The position numbers and the translations under genes were made by a program. DNA of 64,000 nt, from the NCBI GenBank assembly GCA_964619405.1, contig CAZUCF010000001.1:71914-135913 (forward strand), written 5' to 3'. The notes under the pieces were generated by a model. It searched no databases and was not told the origin of the DNA. It saw only the letters and a list, made by a program, of their open reading frames with translations. This DNA is from JABIDZ01 sp964619405. Lineage in GTDB: Archaea > Iainarchaeota > Iainarchaeia > Iainarchaeales > JAAZKV01. Below, one piece after another: positions 45,548 through 53,815 of the stretch (positions within the stretch are counted from its first letter, which is position 1; each line of letters opens with the position of its first letter).

Positions 45548-48500
45548 TTATTTTACCACTCCTTGTTTTGTGATTTTTTGCGGGTCATCCTCTTTTTCAC
45601 AAATCGGGCAAAACTCGTGTTCCCCTGTAATATACCCGTGTATTGGGCAAATACTAAATGTTGGAGTTAGAGAAACATAAGGCATTTTGTAATTACTAGT
45701 TATTTTTTTAATTAATAATTTTGCAGCAGTTGGATTTGGGAGTCTTTCGCCTAAAAAAACATGGAATACTGTTCCACCAGTGTAAAGTGTTTGCAAAGGA
45801 TCTTGTTTGTCAAGAGCTTCAAACAAATCTTGGGTGTAACCAACAGGCAATTGTGATGAATTAGTATAATACACTTGGTGTCCTTGCTTAGCTTTTGCTT
45901 CGTTCGCAACTATTATGCTAGGATATTTTTTCTTATCAATATTTGCTAATCTTCTTGATGTGCCCTCACCAGGAGTTGCTTCTAAATTATACAAATCGCC
46001 AGTTTCTTCTTGGTAATCTGATAAACGATCCCGCATAAAAACCATTACTTTTTTTGCAAAATTTATTCCTTCTTCAGAAGAAATATTCTTTTTCATAAAA
46101 TTCATTATTGATTCATTCATCCCAATCAAACCAATTGTAGAAAAATGATTCTTCCAATACTGGCCAGTTGATTTTTTCATTTCTCTCAAATAATATTTTG
46201 AGTAAGGATAAAGCCCATTTTCAGTTAAGTCTTCAAGCATTTTTCTTTTAATAACAAGAGATTCTTTTGCTAAGTCCATCATTGAACCCAATTTTTCAAA
46301 AAACTCTTCTTCTGTTTTTGACAAATAACCAATTCGTGGCAAATTAATTGTTACTACTCCAATACTTCCTGTCATTGGCGCACTACCAAATAAACCCCCG
46401 CCTCTTTTCTTTAATTCTCTGTTATCAAGCCTAAGCCTACAACAATTATGGGTTATTGTTCCAAGAGAATGAACAAACCTGTGATTTGAAACAAGTTCAA
46501 CATCATAAAAATTTTGTGTGTTATTATTTTCTTCAATTGCTTTTACTCTAACTGGATAAAATGCCCCATTAGAAATTTTTTCAACCTCGTTTGTTATAGC
46601 AGAATATTTTTGAAGGGTTTGTAAACCAACCATTCTGTTTTTATTAAGTCCGGGAACAAGATAAGTAGATTTTGCTAAAAACCCAGGGACTAATTCATTA
46701 AAGCAATTAACTGTTTGGCCAATAATGTTTTTTCCTGATTCTTTGTGGTGTAAATAAATTCTTTGAGAATTATTTTTGAATTTAATTGAATTTGTTTGAC
46801 CAATTAAATTATATAATAATGATAAATCTCTTATTAACAAATTATCATTAATATGAATTTCTTGTCTTGCTTTATAACCATCCCCCTCAAAAAAACCTTC
46901 TAAAAAAGATTTTATTATTTCTTTTGGAGAATTAAACAATACTTGTGGTAAACGCCCATATTTTTTGAAACCAGAATCATAAAACAAATTAGCTAATTCA
47001 CTTTTATATAAATACGCATAATATGAATTATATCTTGGATCTTTCTTTCCTTTTAAGTTATAACCAAAATTATTTTTAACAATAGATTTTATTTTTTCAA
47101 GAGATTTTAGTTCTCTTGCATTAAAAGTAAATTGTAAGCTACTAACTTTTTTTGTTTTATTATCAAACAAATAATTACCATCAGCCGTAAAAAATCCTAA
47201 AAAGAAAGCTAAATCTTCATCTAATATTAATCCACCGATTTTTGCTTTTTCTTTAGCAAGATAATTTGAAGCAGATTTAAGACTAATCATATAATCTCCA
47301 ATAGAAATGTCTTTAGCTAATTTTTCTTCAATACCATTTTCTGTTAAAACAGAAACAGGGTGATTAAAAGAAACTTTTATTGATTTACCATCTTGAGTAA
47401 TTATTTTACGACTTCCTTTCAAACGAGTTTTTAAAAAGTTTTTTACTGGAACCCATTCTAATGAATAATTTTTTTTAAGAGAAAGTGCTTTGATATCATA
47501 CTTGTTTGATACCCAATCATTTCCACCAAAAGTCTCTACTAAATCACCAATTAATTCTCTTCTTATTTGCCCATCAATTTTCACAATTATTTCTTCATTG
47601 TAATCAAGACACATGCTCCTTGCATCTTCAGAATCCATGTCACTATTAACAAAATTTGCGAAATAAGGTATACCATATTTTGCTGTCATCTCCCAAATTT
47701 TTTCGTATTTACCATCACTCCAATCAAAATCTTTTGTAATATTATAAGTTGGAATTGGGAAAGTGAATATTCTACCATCATTATCTCCTTCAGTCATTAC
47801 TTCTGCTAGTGTTTCATTAAACAAATCCATTTCAGCTTGGAATTCACTGTAAGTTGCTTCCATTGCTTTCCCACCAATAATAACAGGAACATTTTTCATG
47901 TTATTTGGAACCTTTAAATCAAGGGTTATATTCTCAAAAGGTGTTTGAAAACCAGTTCTAGTGGGAACATTACAATTAAAAATAAATTCTTGAAGAGCTT
48001 GCTTTACTTCTTTTTGTGTTAAATTATCAAACCTAATAAAAGGCGCTAACAAGGTATCAAAATTTGAGAAAGCTTGCGCGCCCGCTGCTTCACCTTGAAG
48101 AGTATAAAAAAAATTCACTATTTGACCTAAGGCCGAACGAAAATGTTTTGCTGGAGCACAATTAATTTTTCCCCTTACTCCTTTGAAACCCTCCATTAAT
48201 AATTGTTTTAAATCCCAGCCAACACAATAAACGCTTAACTCACTTAAATCATGAATATGCAAATCACCATTCTTATGCGCGTTACCAATTTCAAGAGGAT
48301 AAATTTTCATTAACCAATAATTAGAAACTAAGTTTGAAGCAATGTGATTTCTCAAACCTTGTAAAGAATAAGCCATGTTAGAATTTTCTTTAACACGCCA
48401 ATCCTCTTGAGTAACATAATCATCAATTACATCAAAATCAGAAAGCATTTGCTCTCGAGCCCTCATTAACTCGTGTTGGTGACGATAAAGAATGTAAGCT

Positions 48501-48748
48501 TTTGCTACTTTGTCGTGCCCTGCTTTAATTAGAACTTCTTCAACAATATCTTGTATTTGTTCTACCGTTGGAACATCGTCTTCCATGAAACGATTTTTTA
48601 TTCGCTCAATAACAACACTAGCAACATGACTTGCTTTTTCAACATCAGAACCACCAACACTCTTAACTGCCTTCCAAATAGCAACACGAATTTTTTCCTC
48701 ACTAAAAGTAACTTTTGAACCATCCCGCTTGATAACAAATTTAGGCAT
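45548..48748 (-). CDS. nrdD: Anaerobic ribonucleoside-triphosphate reductase NrdD with an intein
   Basis: 1066 residues as translated; 677 without the intein. The N-terminal ATP-cone (about 3-95, KFVIKRDGSKVTFSEEKIRVA) is followed by the 10-strand barrel (PYFANFVNSDM, GGGLFGSAPMTGSIGVVTIN, LPRIGY). The C-terminal zinc site is CPIHGYITGEHEFCPIC (about 1040), after which the protein ends without the glycyl-radical loop, encoded separately at 45313-45456. The intein (380-768) lies between ARSM and CCRLRLD. It makes dNTPs without oxygen. Confidence 0.95.
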   Translation of the reverse strand: MPKFVIKRDGSKVTFSEEKIRVAIWKAVKSVGGSDVEKASHVASVVIERIKNRFMEDDVPTVEQIQDIVEEVLIKAGHDKVAKAYILYRHQHELMRAREQMLSDFDVIDDYVTQEDWRVKENSNMAYSLQGLRNHIASNLVSNYWLMKIYPLEIGNAHKNGDLHIHDLSELSVYCVGWDLKQLLMEGFKGVRGKINCAPAKHFRSALGQIVNFFYTLQGEAAGAQAFSNFDTLLAPFIRFDNLTQKEVKQALQEFIFNCNVPTRTGFQTPFENITLDLKVPNNMKNVPVIIGGKAMEATYSEFQAEMDLFNETLAEVMTEGDNDGRIFTFPIPTYNITKDFDWSDGKYEKIWEMTAKYGIPYFANFVNSDMDSEDARSMCLDYNEEIIVKIDGQIRRELIGDLVETFGGNDWVSNKYDIKALSLKKNYSLEWVPVKNFLKTRLKGSRKIITQDGKSIKVSFNHPVSVLTENGIEEKLAKDISIGDYMISLKSASNYLAKEKAKIGGLILDEDLAFFLGFFTADGNYLFDNKTKKVSSLQFTFNARELKSLEKIKSIVKNNFGYNLKGKKDPRYNSYYAYLYKSELANLFYDSGFKKYGRLPQVLFNSPKEIIKSFLEGFFEGDGYKARQEIHINDNLLIRDLSLLYNLIGQTNSIKFKNNSQRIYLHHKESGKNIIGQTVNCFNELVPGFLAKSTYLVPGLNKNRMVGLQTLQKYSAITNEVEKISNGAFYPVRVKAIEENNNTQNFYDVELVSNHRFVHSLGTITHNCCRLRLDNRELKKRGGGLFGSAPMTGSIGVVTINLPRIGYLSKTEEEFFEKLGSMMDLAKESLVIKRKMLEDLTENGLYPYSKYYLREMKKSTGQYWKNHFSTIGLIGMNESIMNFMKKNISSEEGINFAKKVMVFMRDRLSDYQEETGDLYNLEATPGEGTSRRLANIDKKKYPSIIVANEAKAKQGHQVYYTNSSQLPVGYTQDLFEALDKQDPLQTLYTGGTVFHVFLGERLPNPTAAKLLIKKITSNYKMPYVSLTPTFSICPIHGYITGEHEFCPICEKEDDPQKITKQGVVK
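46445..47611 (-). mobile_element. Intein with LAGLIDADG-type endonuclease in NrdD
   Basis: 389 residues. It starts at Cys (CLDYNEEIIVKI, block A) and ends at His-Asn (GTITHN) with Cys as +1 residue. Block B is KVSFNHPVSVL, with Ser in place of the usual Thr but the His kept. Endonuclease motifs are FFLGFFTADGNY and SFLEGFFEGDGYK. Block F is NFYDVELVSNHRFV. Joining the flanks restores ARSMCCRLRLDNREL, the uninterrupted family sequence. Its sequence is unlike the IscU intein. Confidence 0.95.
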
Positions 48749-48793
48749 TTTCTAACACAACCACTAATCGTGAAAAAGAAAATAATTTGAGAG

Positions 48794-48803
48794 TTTATAA
48801 AGC
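48794..48803 (-). promoter_or_regulatory. nrdD operon promoter
   Basis: On the minus strand GTTAAGCTTTATAAACTC reads as BRE plus TATA box, 46-55 bases before the nrdD ATG at 48748, giving a leader of about 20-25 nt. Inferred from sequence. Confidence 0.5.
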
Positions 48804-48810
48804 TTAACCA

Positions 48811-49142
48811 AAACATATACATAAAACAAAATCCTAACCAAAAAGCAAGCCGAAGTAAGAAAAAAAATAAAAAAATCGTTGAAACTGAAAAAAGTTAATT
48901 TGGAAAGCAAATTTTAAAGAGTATAAAAGTTTGGAAAAAGACTTGGTTGTTTGACAAAGAAAACACGCATAAAAAAAATATTAAAAAAAACAAATTAATT
49001 AAAATAATTTTATATTACAAAATAAATATTTAAAAAAATTTAATAAAAAATAATGAAAACAATTACTTACAAAAAAATAAGTTTGAAAAAATTAGAATTA
49101 TTACAAAAATTAATTTTGTTATAATATTAAAACCAAAAAATT
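48811..49142. other. AT-rich gap without a recognised gene
   Basis: About 330 bp between the nrdD promoter and the end of glyA. I see no ORF with a ribosome binding site, no tRNA and no strong hairpin. A GAGTATAAAAG box-like sequence near 48918 could start a plus-strand transcript, but nothing convincing follows. Confidence 0.5.
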
Positions 49143-50381
49143 TTAATCATAAAAATTAAAATCCTTGCAAAAATCTTTTACTTTTAACTTTAATTCTTTT
49201 AATTTTGAATCATCACCTTTGTTTTTTAATGCTGAATGAATGAATTCAGCTACTTGAACCATTTCTGATTCTTTCATACCCCTTGTTGTTAGAGTTGGTG
49301 TCCCAATTCTTATACCAGAAGGATCCCAAGGAGAACCTTGCTCAAAAGGAATAGTGTTTTTATTACAATAAATCCCTGCTTTCTCAAGAGCTTTTTCAGC
49401 ATCTATCCCAGAAATACCTGAAGAACGAACATCAACAAGCATTAAATGAGTATCAGTACCATTAGAAACTATTCTGTAACCAAAATCTTGTAGAGTAATA
49501 GCAAGTTTTTTAGCATTAGCAACTATTTGTTCACAATAATTCTTGAATTCTGGTTGCAAAGCCTCTTTAAAAGCAACTGCTTTAGCCGCAATAACATGCT
49601 CATGTGGGCCACCTTGCAAACCAGGAAAAACTGCTTTATCAATTTTTTCAGCAAAATCATTCTTACACATTATTACTGCACTCCTTGGACCCCTAAGAGT
49701 TTTGTGTGTTGTAGTAGTAACAACATCAAAAAAAGGAACAGGATTTTCATGAACACCAGTAGCACACAAACCACCAATATGAGAAATGTCTGCCATGCAA
49801 AATGCTCCAACCTCATCACAAATTTCCCTAAACTTTTTAAAATCAATTTTTCTTGGGTAAGCAGTAAAACCAGAGAGAATTAGCTTTGGCCTTTCCTTTT
49901 GTGCTTGTTCTCTAATTAAATCATAATCAAGCATTTCTGTTTCCTTGTTAACACCGTATTGCAGAAAGTTATATGTTTTCCCAGAAAAATTTACTTTGTG
50001 ACCATGAGTTAAATGACCTCCTTCAGTTAATTTTAAACCAAGGGCTGTGTCTCCTGGACTCATTAACGCAAAATAAGCGGCCATGTTTGCTGGGCTCCCA
50101 GAGTTAGATTGAACATTAGCGTATTCAGCTGAAAACAATTTTTTTAACCTGTCAATTGCTAATTGTTCTATTTGGTCAATAAACTCGTTACCACCATAAT
50201 ATCTTTTACCAGGGTAACCCTCAGCGTACTTGTTAACAGGGTAAGAACCAAGTGCTTCTAAAACTGATTTAGAAACAAGGTTTTCAGAAGGAATTAATTC
50301 TATTCCTTGCATTTGTCTTTCTTTTTCTTTTAGAATTAATTGTTCTATTTCAAAATCACTTTTTTTCAAATTCTCAAACAT
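49143..50381 (-). CDS. glyA: Serine hydroxymethyltransferase
   Basis: 412 residues from ATG 50381 (MFENLKKSD; GGTGTG just upstream). PLP enzyme converting serine and a tetrahydrofolate-type carrier to glycine and the methylene carrier that ThyX needs. Features: IELIPSENLVSK, YAEGYPGKRYYGG, TEGGHLTHGHKVNFSG, ADISHIGGL and the PLP Lys in VTTTTHKTLRGPR (about 225). Its place beside tmk, dCMP deaminase and thyX links it to dTMP synthesis. Confidence 0.95.
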   Translation of the reverse strand: MFENLKKSDFEIEQLILKEKERQMQGIELIPSENLVSKSVLEALGSYPVNKYAEGYPGKRYYGGNEFIDQIEQLAIDRLKKLFSAEYANVQSNSGSPANMAAYFALMSPGDTALGLKLTEGGHLTHGHKVNFSGKTYNFLQYGVNKETEMLDYDLIREQAQKERPKLILSGFTAYPRKIDFKKFREICDEVGAFCMADISHIGGLCATGVHENPVPFFDVVTTTTHKTLRGPRSAVIMCKNDFAEKIDKAVFPGLQGGPHEHVIAAKAVAFKEALQPEFKNYCEQIVANAKKLAITLQDFGYRIVSNGTDTHLMLVDVRSSGISGIDAEKALEKAGIYCNKNTIPFEQGSPWDPSGIRIGTPTLTTRGMKESEMVQVAEFIHSALKNKGDDSKLKELKLKVKDFCKDFNFYD

Positions 50382-50410
50382 TTTCACACCAAATAAACTA
50401 ATTTAATAAC

Positions 50411-50488
50411 AAACTAAACACTAATTAATTTAATAATAAACTTAATTTAATAATAAACTTAATTTAATAATAAACTAAACACTAATTA
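50411..50488. repeat. 17-bp tandem repeat flanked by a direct 17-mer
   Basis: Three units of TAATTTAATAATAAACT (from 50426, 50443 and 50460) lie between two copies of AAACTAAACACTAATTA (50411-50427 and 50472-50488). It lies in the leader region of glyA. Confidence 0.8.
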
Positions 50489-50525
50489 CTTTTATAATTA
50501 ATAACAAAATTTAATTTTGAAATTA

Positions 50526-51194
50526 TTATTCAATAATTTTTTTTACTTCTAAATAAATCTTTTCATGAATTTTTTCTATTGGTAATAATGAATTATTTTC
50601 CACACATTCAATTTCTTTCCAACCAAGCGAATCAATATTTTTTTTATATTCTAAAAAAACATTTTTTTGAAATTTTGTATCTGTTTCATGTTGGTCTTTT
50701 GTTGCACCTTTTTTATAAGACTCTGCGTTATCAACATTGTCAAGTAATTTTTGAGAAATTTCTGGAGCAACAGTTAATACAAGAGTTAAGTCTGGTTGTG
50801 GGAGTAAAGAACAAACTTCATTAATCCATTTCCAAACTTCGTCTTTTCTTTCATTTGGAGTAAGAGCTACCTGATATGTTAATGTGGAAGAAAAAAAACG
50901 AGAAAGAACTATATGTTTTCCTTTTGCAAGAACATTTTCCATTTCTTTTTTTGAATTATAAAAATCAGTCATGTAAAGCATTGCAATAAATTCAGGAGCA
51001 AGGTCTTCTTTTTTTCCAAACTCTCCCATCAAATAATCATCAACTACTTTGCCAAACAAATTCTCGTGCTTTGGAAAATGATACCTCACAATTTCTTTTC
51101 CATCTGCTTCCAAGCGTTCAACTAGTTTATTGTATTGAGTTGTTTTGCCAGAGCTATCAGTCCCTTCTAAAACAATTAATTTTCCTTTTTTCAT
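50526..51194 (-). CDS. tmk: Thymidylate kinase (second copy, in the dTMP cluster)
   Basis: 222 residues. P-loop LEGTDSSGKTTQYN (about 8-21), then RYHFPKHENLFGKVVDDYL and the DR-type motif as LSRFFSSTLTYQ (Ser-Arg in place of Asp-Arg). It overlaps the dCMP deaminase by ATGA. Sequence is unlike the copy at 29281. Gene context with dCMP deaminase and thyX makes this the likely dTMP kinase of the pathway. Confidence 0.88.
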   Translation of the reverse strand: MKKGKLIVLEGTDSSGKTTQYNKLVERLEADGKEIVRYHFPKHENLFGKVVDDYLMGEFGKKEDLAPEFIAMLYMTDFYNSKKEMENVLAKGKHIVLSRFFSSTLTYQVALTPNERKDEVWKWINEVCSLLPQPDLTLVLTVAPEISQKLLDNVDNAESYKKGATKDQHETDTKFQKNVFLEYKKNIDSLGWKEIECVENNSLLPIEKIHEKIYLEVKKIIE

Positions 51195-51733
51195 TTAATC
51201 CCCTTTTCATCGTGTTTTGAATTATATTGAATTGTGTCTTCAAGCATATCGTGTTCTCGCCATTCTTTTGCCCAATCATCAATATTATAAGAAACTAATT
51301 TTCCTTCTTCATTATTACCAATAAATTTTTTCAAACCAGAATTAATAATTAATTTTTTACAAATAAAACAAGGATAAGCTAAAACAAATTTCTCATTATT
51401 ATCAACTCTTTTAACAAAATACAAGTACATTGTTCCGCCAAGCGTTGAAACCCCTGCTCGCGCAGCATTAACTATTGCGTTTTGTTCAGCGTGAACTGAA
51501 CGACAAATCTCATATCTTTGACCAGAAGGAATAACCATTTCTCGTCTTAAACAATTACCTCTCTCAAAACAATCATTTGTGTTTCGCGGAGCACCAATAT
51601 AACCAGTAGCAATTATTTGATCATCCCTCACAATTATTGCTCCCCCCTTAACACTCATGCAAGTTGTTCTCTGAGAAACTTCTTTCGCAATGTTCCAATA
51701 ATAAGTGTCTTTATCAGGCCTATAATTAGACAT
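51191..51733 (-). CDS. Deoxycytidylate deaminase
   Basis: 180 residues from ATG 51733 (GGTGAG upstream). Zinc deaminase that turns dCMP into dUMP for ThyX. Zinc and proton-transfer motif VHAEQNAIVNAA (about 82) with PCFICKKLI (about 123) giving the two Cys ligands; a third Cys-rich segment (CFERGNCLRRE) matches the ComEB/dCMP deaminase type. It overlaps the kinase genes on both sides. Confidence 0.93.
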   Translation of the reverse strand: MSNYRPDKDTYYWNIAKEVSQRTTCMSVKGGAIIVRDDQIIATGYIGAPRNTNDCFERGNCLRREMVIPSGQRYEICRSVHAEQNAIVNAARAGVSTLGGTMYLYFVKRVDNNEKFVLAYPCFICKKLIINSGLKKFIGNNEEGKLVSYNIDDWAKEWREHDMLEDTIQYNSKHDEKGIK

Positions 51734-52301
51734 TAATCTCACCCAAAATTTTATCTAATTCTTTTAATAATAAATTAATTGAATTTGTGTTAACAATAGT
51801 ATAATTTGCCATTGCTATTGGGCCACCCTTCTCAATATTTTCTATTTCAGCATAATCCCTTGCTTTAGCTTGTTCTATTGTTGCAGGGCGATTACGAATT
51901 GCTAAATCAACTTCTTTTAATTTTCTGTTAGCAAGTCTTTCATAGCGAATTTTTGGAGGGGAAAAAACAGCTATTATAATTAATTGTTCGCCATATTTTT
52001 CTTTTAGTATTTTGTATTCGGACCAACTATACAAACCATCGCCAACAACACTACCTTTTTTTAATAATTCATCAAATTTTGGAATATTTAATAAAGCGTA
52101 AGCCCCCATGCCATGTTCTTTTCTAACATTTTCTCTAACCATTTTTTCGTTTGATTCAATTGGCTCAAGACCTTTTTCTTTTATTATATCAATAGTTAAT
52201 TGTCCAAAACGAACAAAACCAAAACCCTTACCAACAAAATAATCGCTAACAATACTCTTACCAGAACCAGTCATCCCAACAATACAAACAAGCTTATTCA
52301 T
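51726..52301 (-). CDS. Small P-loop kinase, adenylate/dephospho-CoA kinase-like
   Basis: 191 residues from ATG 52301 (GGTGTTG upstream). Walker A IVGMTGSGKS (about 6-15), VVGDGLYSWSEYKIL as Walker B region and an arginine-rich lid RYERLANRKL...AIRNRPATIEQAKARD. It belongs to the archaeal family of predicted kinases related to dephospho-CoA kinase. Given the operon it may act on a nucleotide, but the substrate is unproven. Confidence 0.75.
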   Translation of the reverse strand: MNKLVCIVGMTGSGKSIVSDYFVGKGFGFVRFGQLTIDIIKEKGLEPIESNEKMVRENVRKEHGMGAYALLNIPKFDELLKKGSVVGDGLYSWSEYKILKEKYGEQLIIIAVFSPPKIRYERLANRKLKEVDLAIRNRPATIEQAKARDYAEIENIEKGGPIAMANYTIVNTNSINLLLKELDKILGEINV

Positions 52302-52453
52302 CAACACCAAAAAAATTAAAACAAAAGTTGTTTTAAAACTAACTCAAAGAAAATTAAACATAATAAAATAACACAAAAATTAGGACATTTTTTTTGTTAA
52401 TATTAAAAAAATCACATTTATTTAAAAAAAGAAGTTCAACCAAATATAATATT

Positions 52454-53788
52454 ATGGAAATAAATCTTGTAGAAAAAAATGAAAACGAGTTAAATGAAAT
52501 TGAAAACTTTTTAGAAAAAAACAAAATCAATGAACAAAGCTTTTTTGAAATAACAAAATCAATTAATTTTTCTTTTAGTGTTGAAAATTGTTCAAGACTT
52601 TTAAGCCACCACATTTGTGAATCCCTTGATAGTTATACTCAACAAAGCCAAAGATATGTAAAAATGGGAAACAACGCATTTATTATCCCAGACGAAATAA
52701 AAGGTAGCAAAATTGAGGAAGAATATAAAGAACTTGTTGGAGAATTATTTGAATTTTACAAAAAAATGACTGAAATGAAAAAAGGTTTTTCTGGTAGAAA
52801 AGCAACCGAAGAAGATTACGTGCATGGAATAAAGATTGAGGATGGCAGATATATTTTGCCATTAGCAACAACCACAAATATTTTTGTTACAATGAATTTT
52901 TCAAAAATAATAAATTTTTTTAAAACAATAAAAAGATTAAATAATGAAGAAGGGCAATTTTTGTTAGAAAAAATAAAAGAAATAATTAATAAAAAAAACA
53001 CAAACAAATATATTGAAAAATTTTCAAATCAAATTCAAGAAGAAAAAATTTGTTTGATAACAAAAAAAGATTTTGATAAAATAAATGAAAAAAAAGATGT
53101 TGTTCTACTTAATAGTTTTAAGAACCCAATTCTACGAAGCGCACTAGGTGCATTAACATCAACAAGTGAGCAACCAGCAACAGAAATAAAAAAAACATGG
53201 GATTCTGGAAACGGATTAGAAAAAGCAAGAGGAGTAACTGAAAGAGTAGTTGGTTACGGGCACACATCAATTATTGAACACGCAAGAACAAATTTTGGAT
53301 TAATAATGTCTTTAACATGCTACCACCAATTTGAAAGACACAGGTTACCATCAAACATAAGAGAACAATTTGATAAAATTCCAATAGAAAGAGAAGTTAT
53401 TATTCCACCATCAATACAAAAAAATCAAGAAATTTTAAAAGAATTTGAAAAACATGTTAAGAAAGTAAAAGCATTCAGAAAAAAATTACAAAAAGAAAAT
53501 TTAGAAAACAAACAAACTTATTTATTACTAAATTGTGATAAAATAAAAGTAATTAGTTCAACAAACGCAAGAATTGACAATGATATTCTTGCCGAGAGAA
53601 CTTGTAATAATGCTCAATGGGAAATAAGAAATCTTTACAATAAAAAACTAGAAATACTAAAAAAATTAGGCCCAATTTTGTATGATAAAGCAGGGCCACC
53701 TTGCACAAAAGGAAATTGCCCAGAAGGCGCGTTAAGTTGTGGAAAAATGTTAGAAATGCGGCAAAAATTTGGTTATTTTGGAAAATAA
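52454..53788 (+). CDS. thyX: Two-domain flavin-dependent thymidylate synthase ThyX
   Basis: 444 residues, about twice the usual ThyX. ATG 52454 is preferred because a TTTATTTAAAA box lies about 28-38 bases upstream. Domain 1 (about 1-215) has SYTQQSQRYVKM, keeping the S-x-R-Y end of the ThyX signature but not R-H-R. Domain 2 (about 215-444) has FERHRLPSN, keeping R-H-R and the first Ser but not S-x-R-Y. It ends with a Cys-rich PCTKGNCPEGALSCG segment. It methylates dUMP to dTMP. It is divergent from the kinase/deaminase operon. Confidence 0.88.
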   Translation: MEINLVEKNENELNEIENFLEKNKINEQSFFEITKSINFSFSVENCSRLLSHHICESLDSYTQQSQRYVKMGNNAFIIPDEIKGSKIEEEYKELVGELFEFYKKMTEMKKGFSGRKATEEDYVHGIKIEDGRYILPLATTTNIFVTMNFSKIINFFKTIKRLNNEEGQFLLEKIKEIINKKNTNKYIEKFSNQIQEEKICLITKKDFDKINEKKDVVLLNSFKNPILRSALGALTSTSEQPATEIKKTWDSGNGLEKARGVTERVVGYGHTSIIEHARTNFGLIMSLTCYHQFERHRLPSNIREQFDKIPIEREVIIPPSIQKNQEILKEFEKHVKKVKAFRKKLQKENLENKQTYLLLNCDKIKVISSTNARIDNDILAERTCNNAQWEIRNLYNKKLEILKKLGPILYDKAGPPCTKGNCPEGALSCGKMLEMRQKFGYFGK

Positions 53789-53815
53789 TAACTAAAATAA
53801 AAAATTAATGTTATT

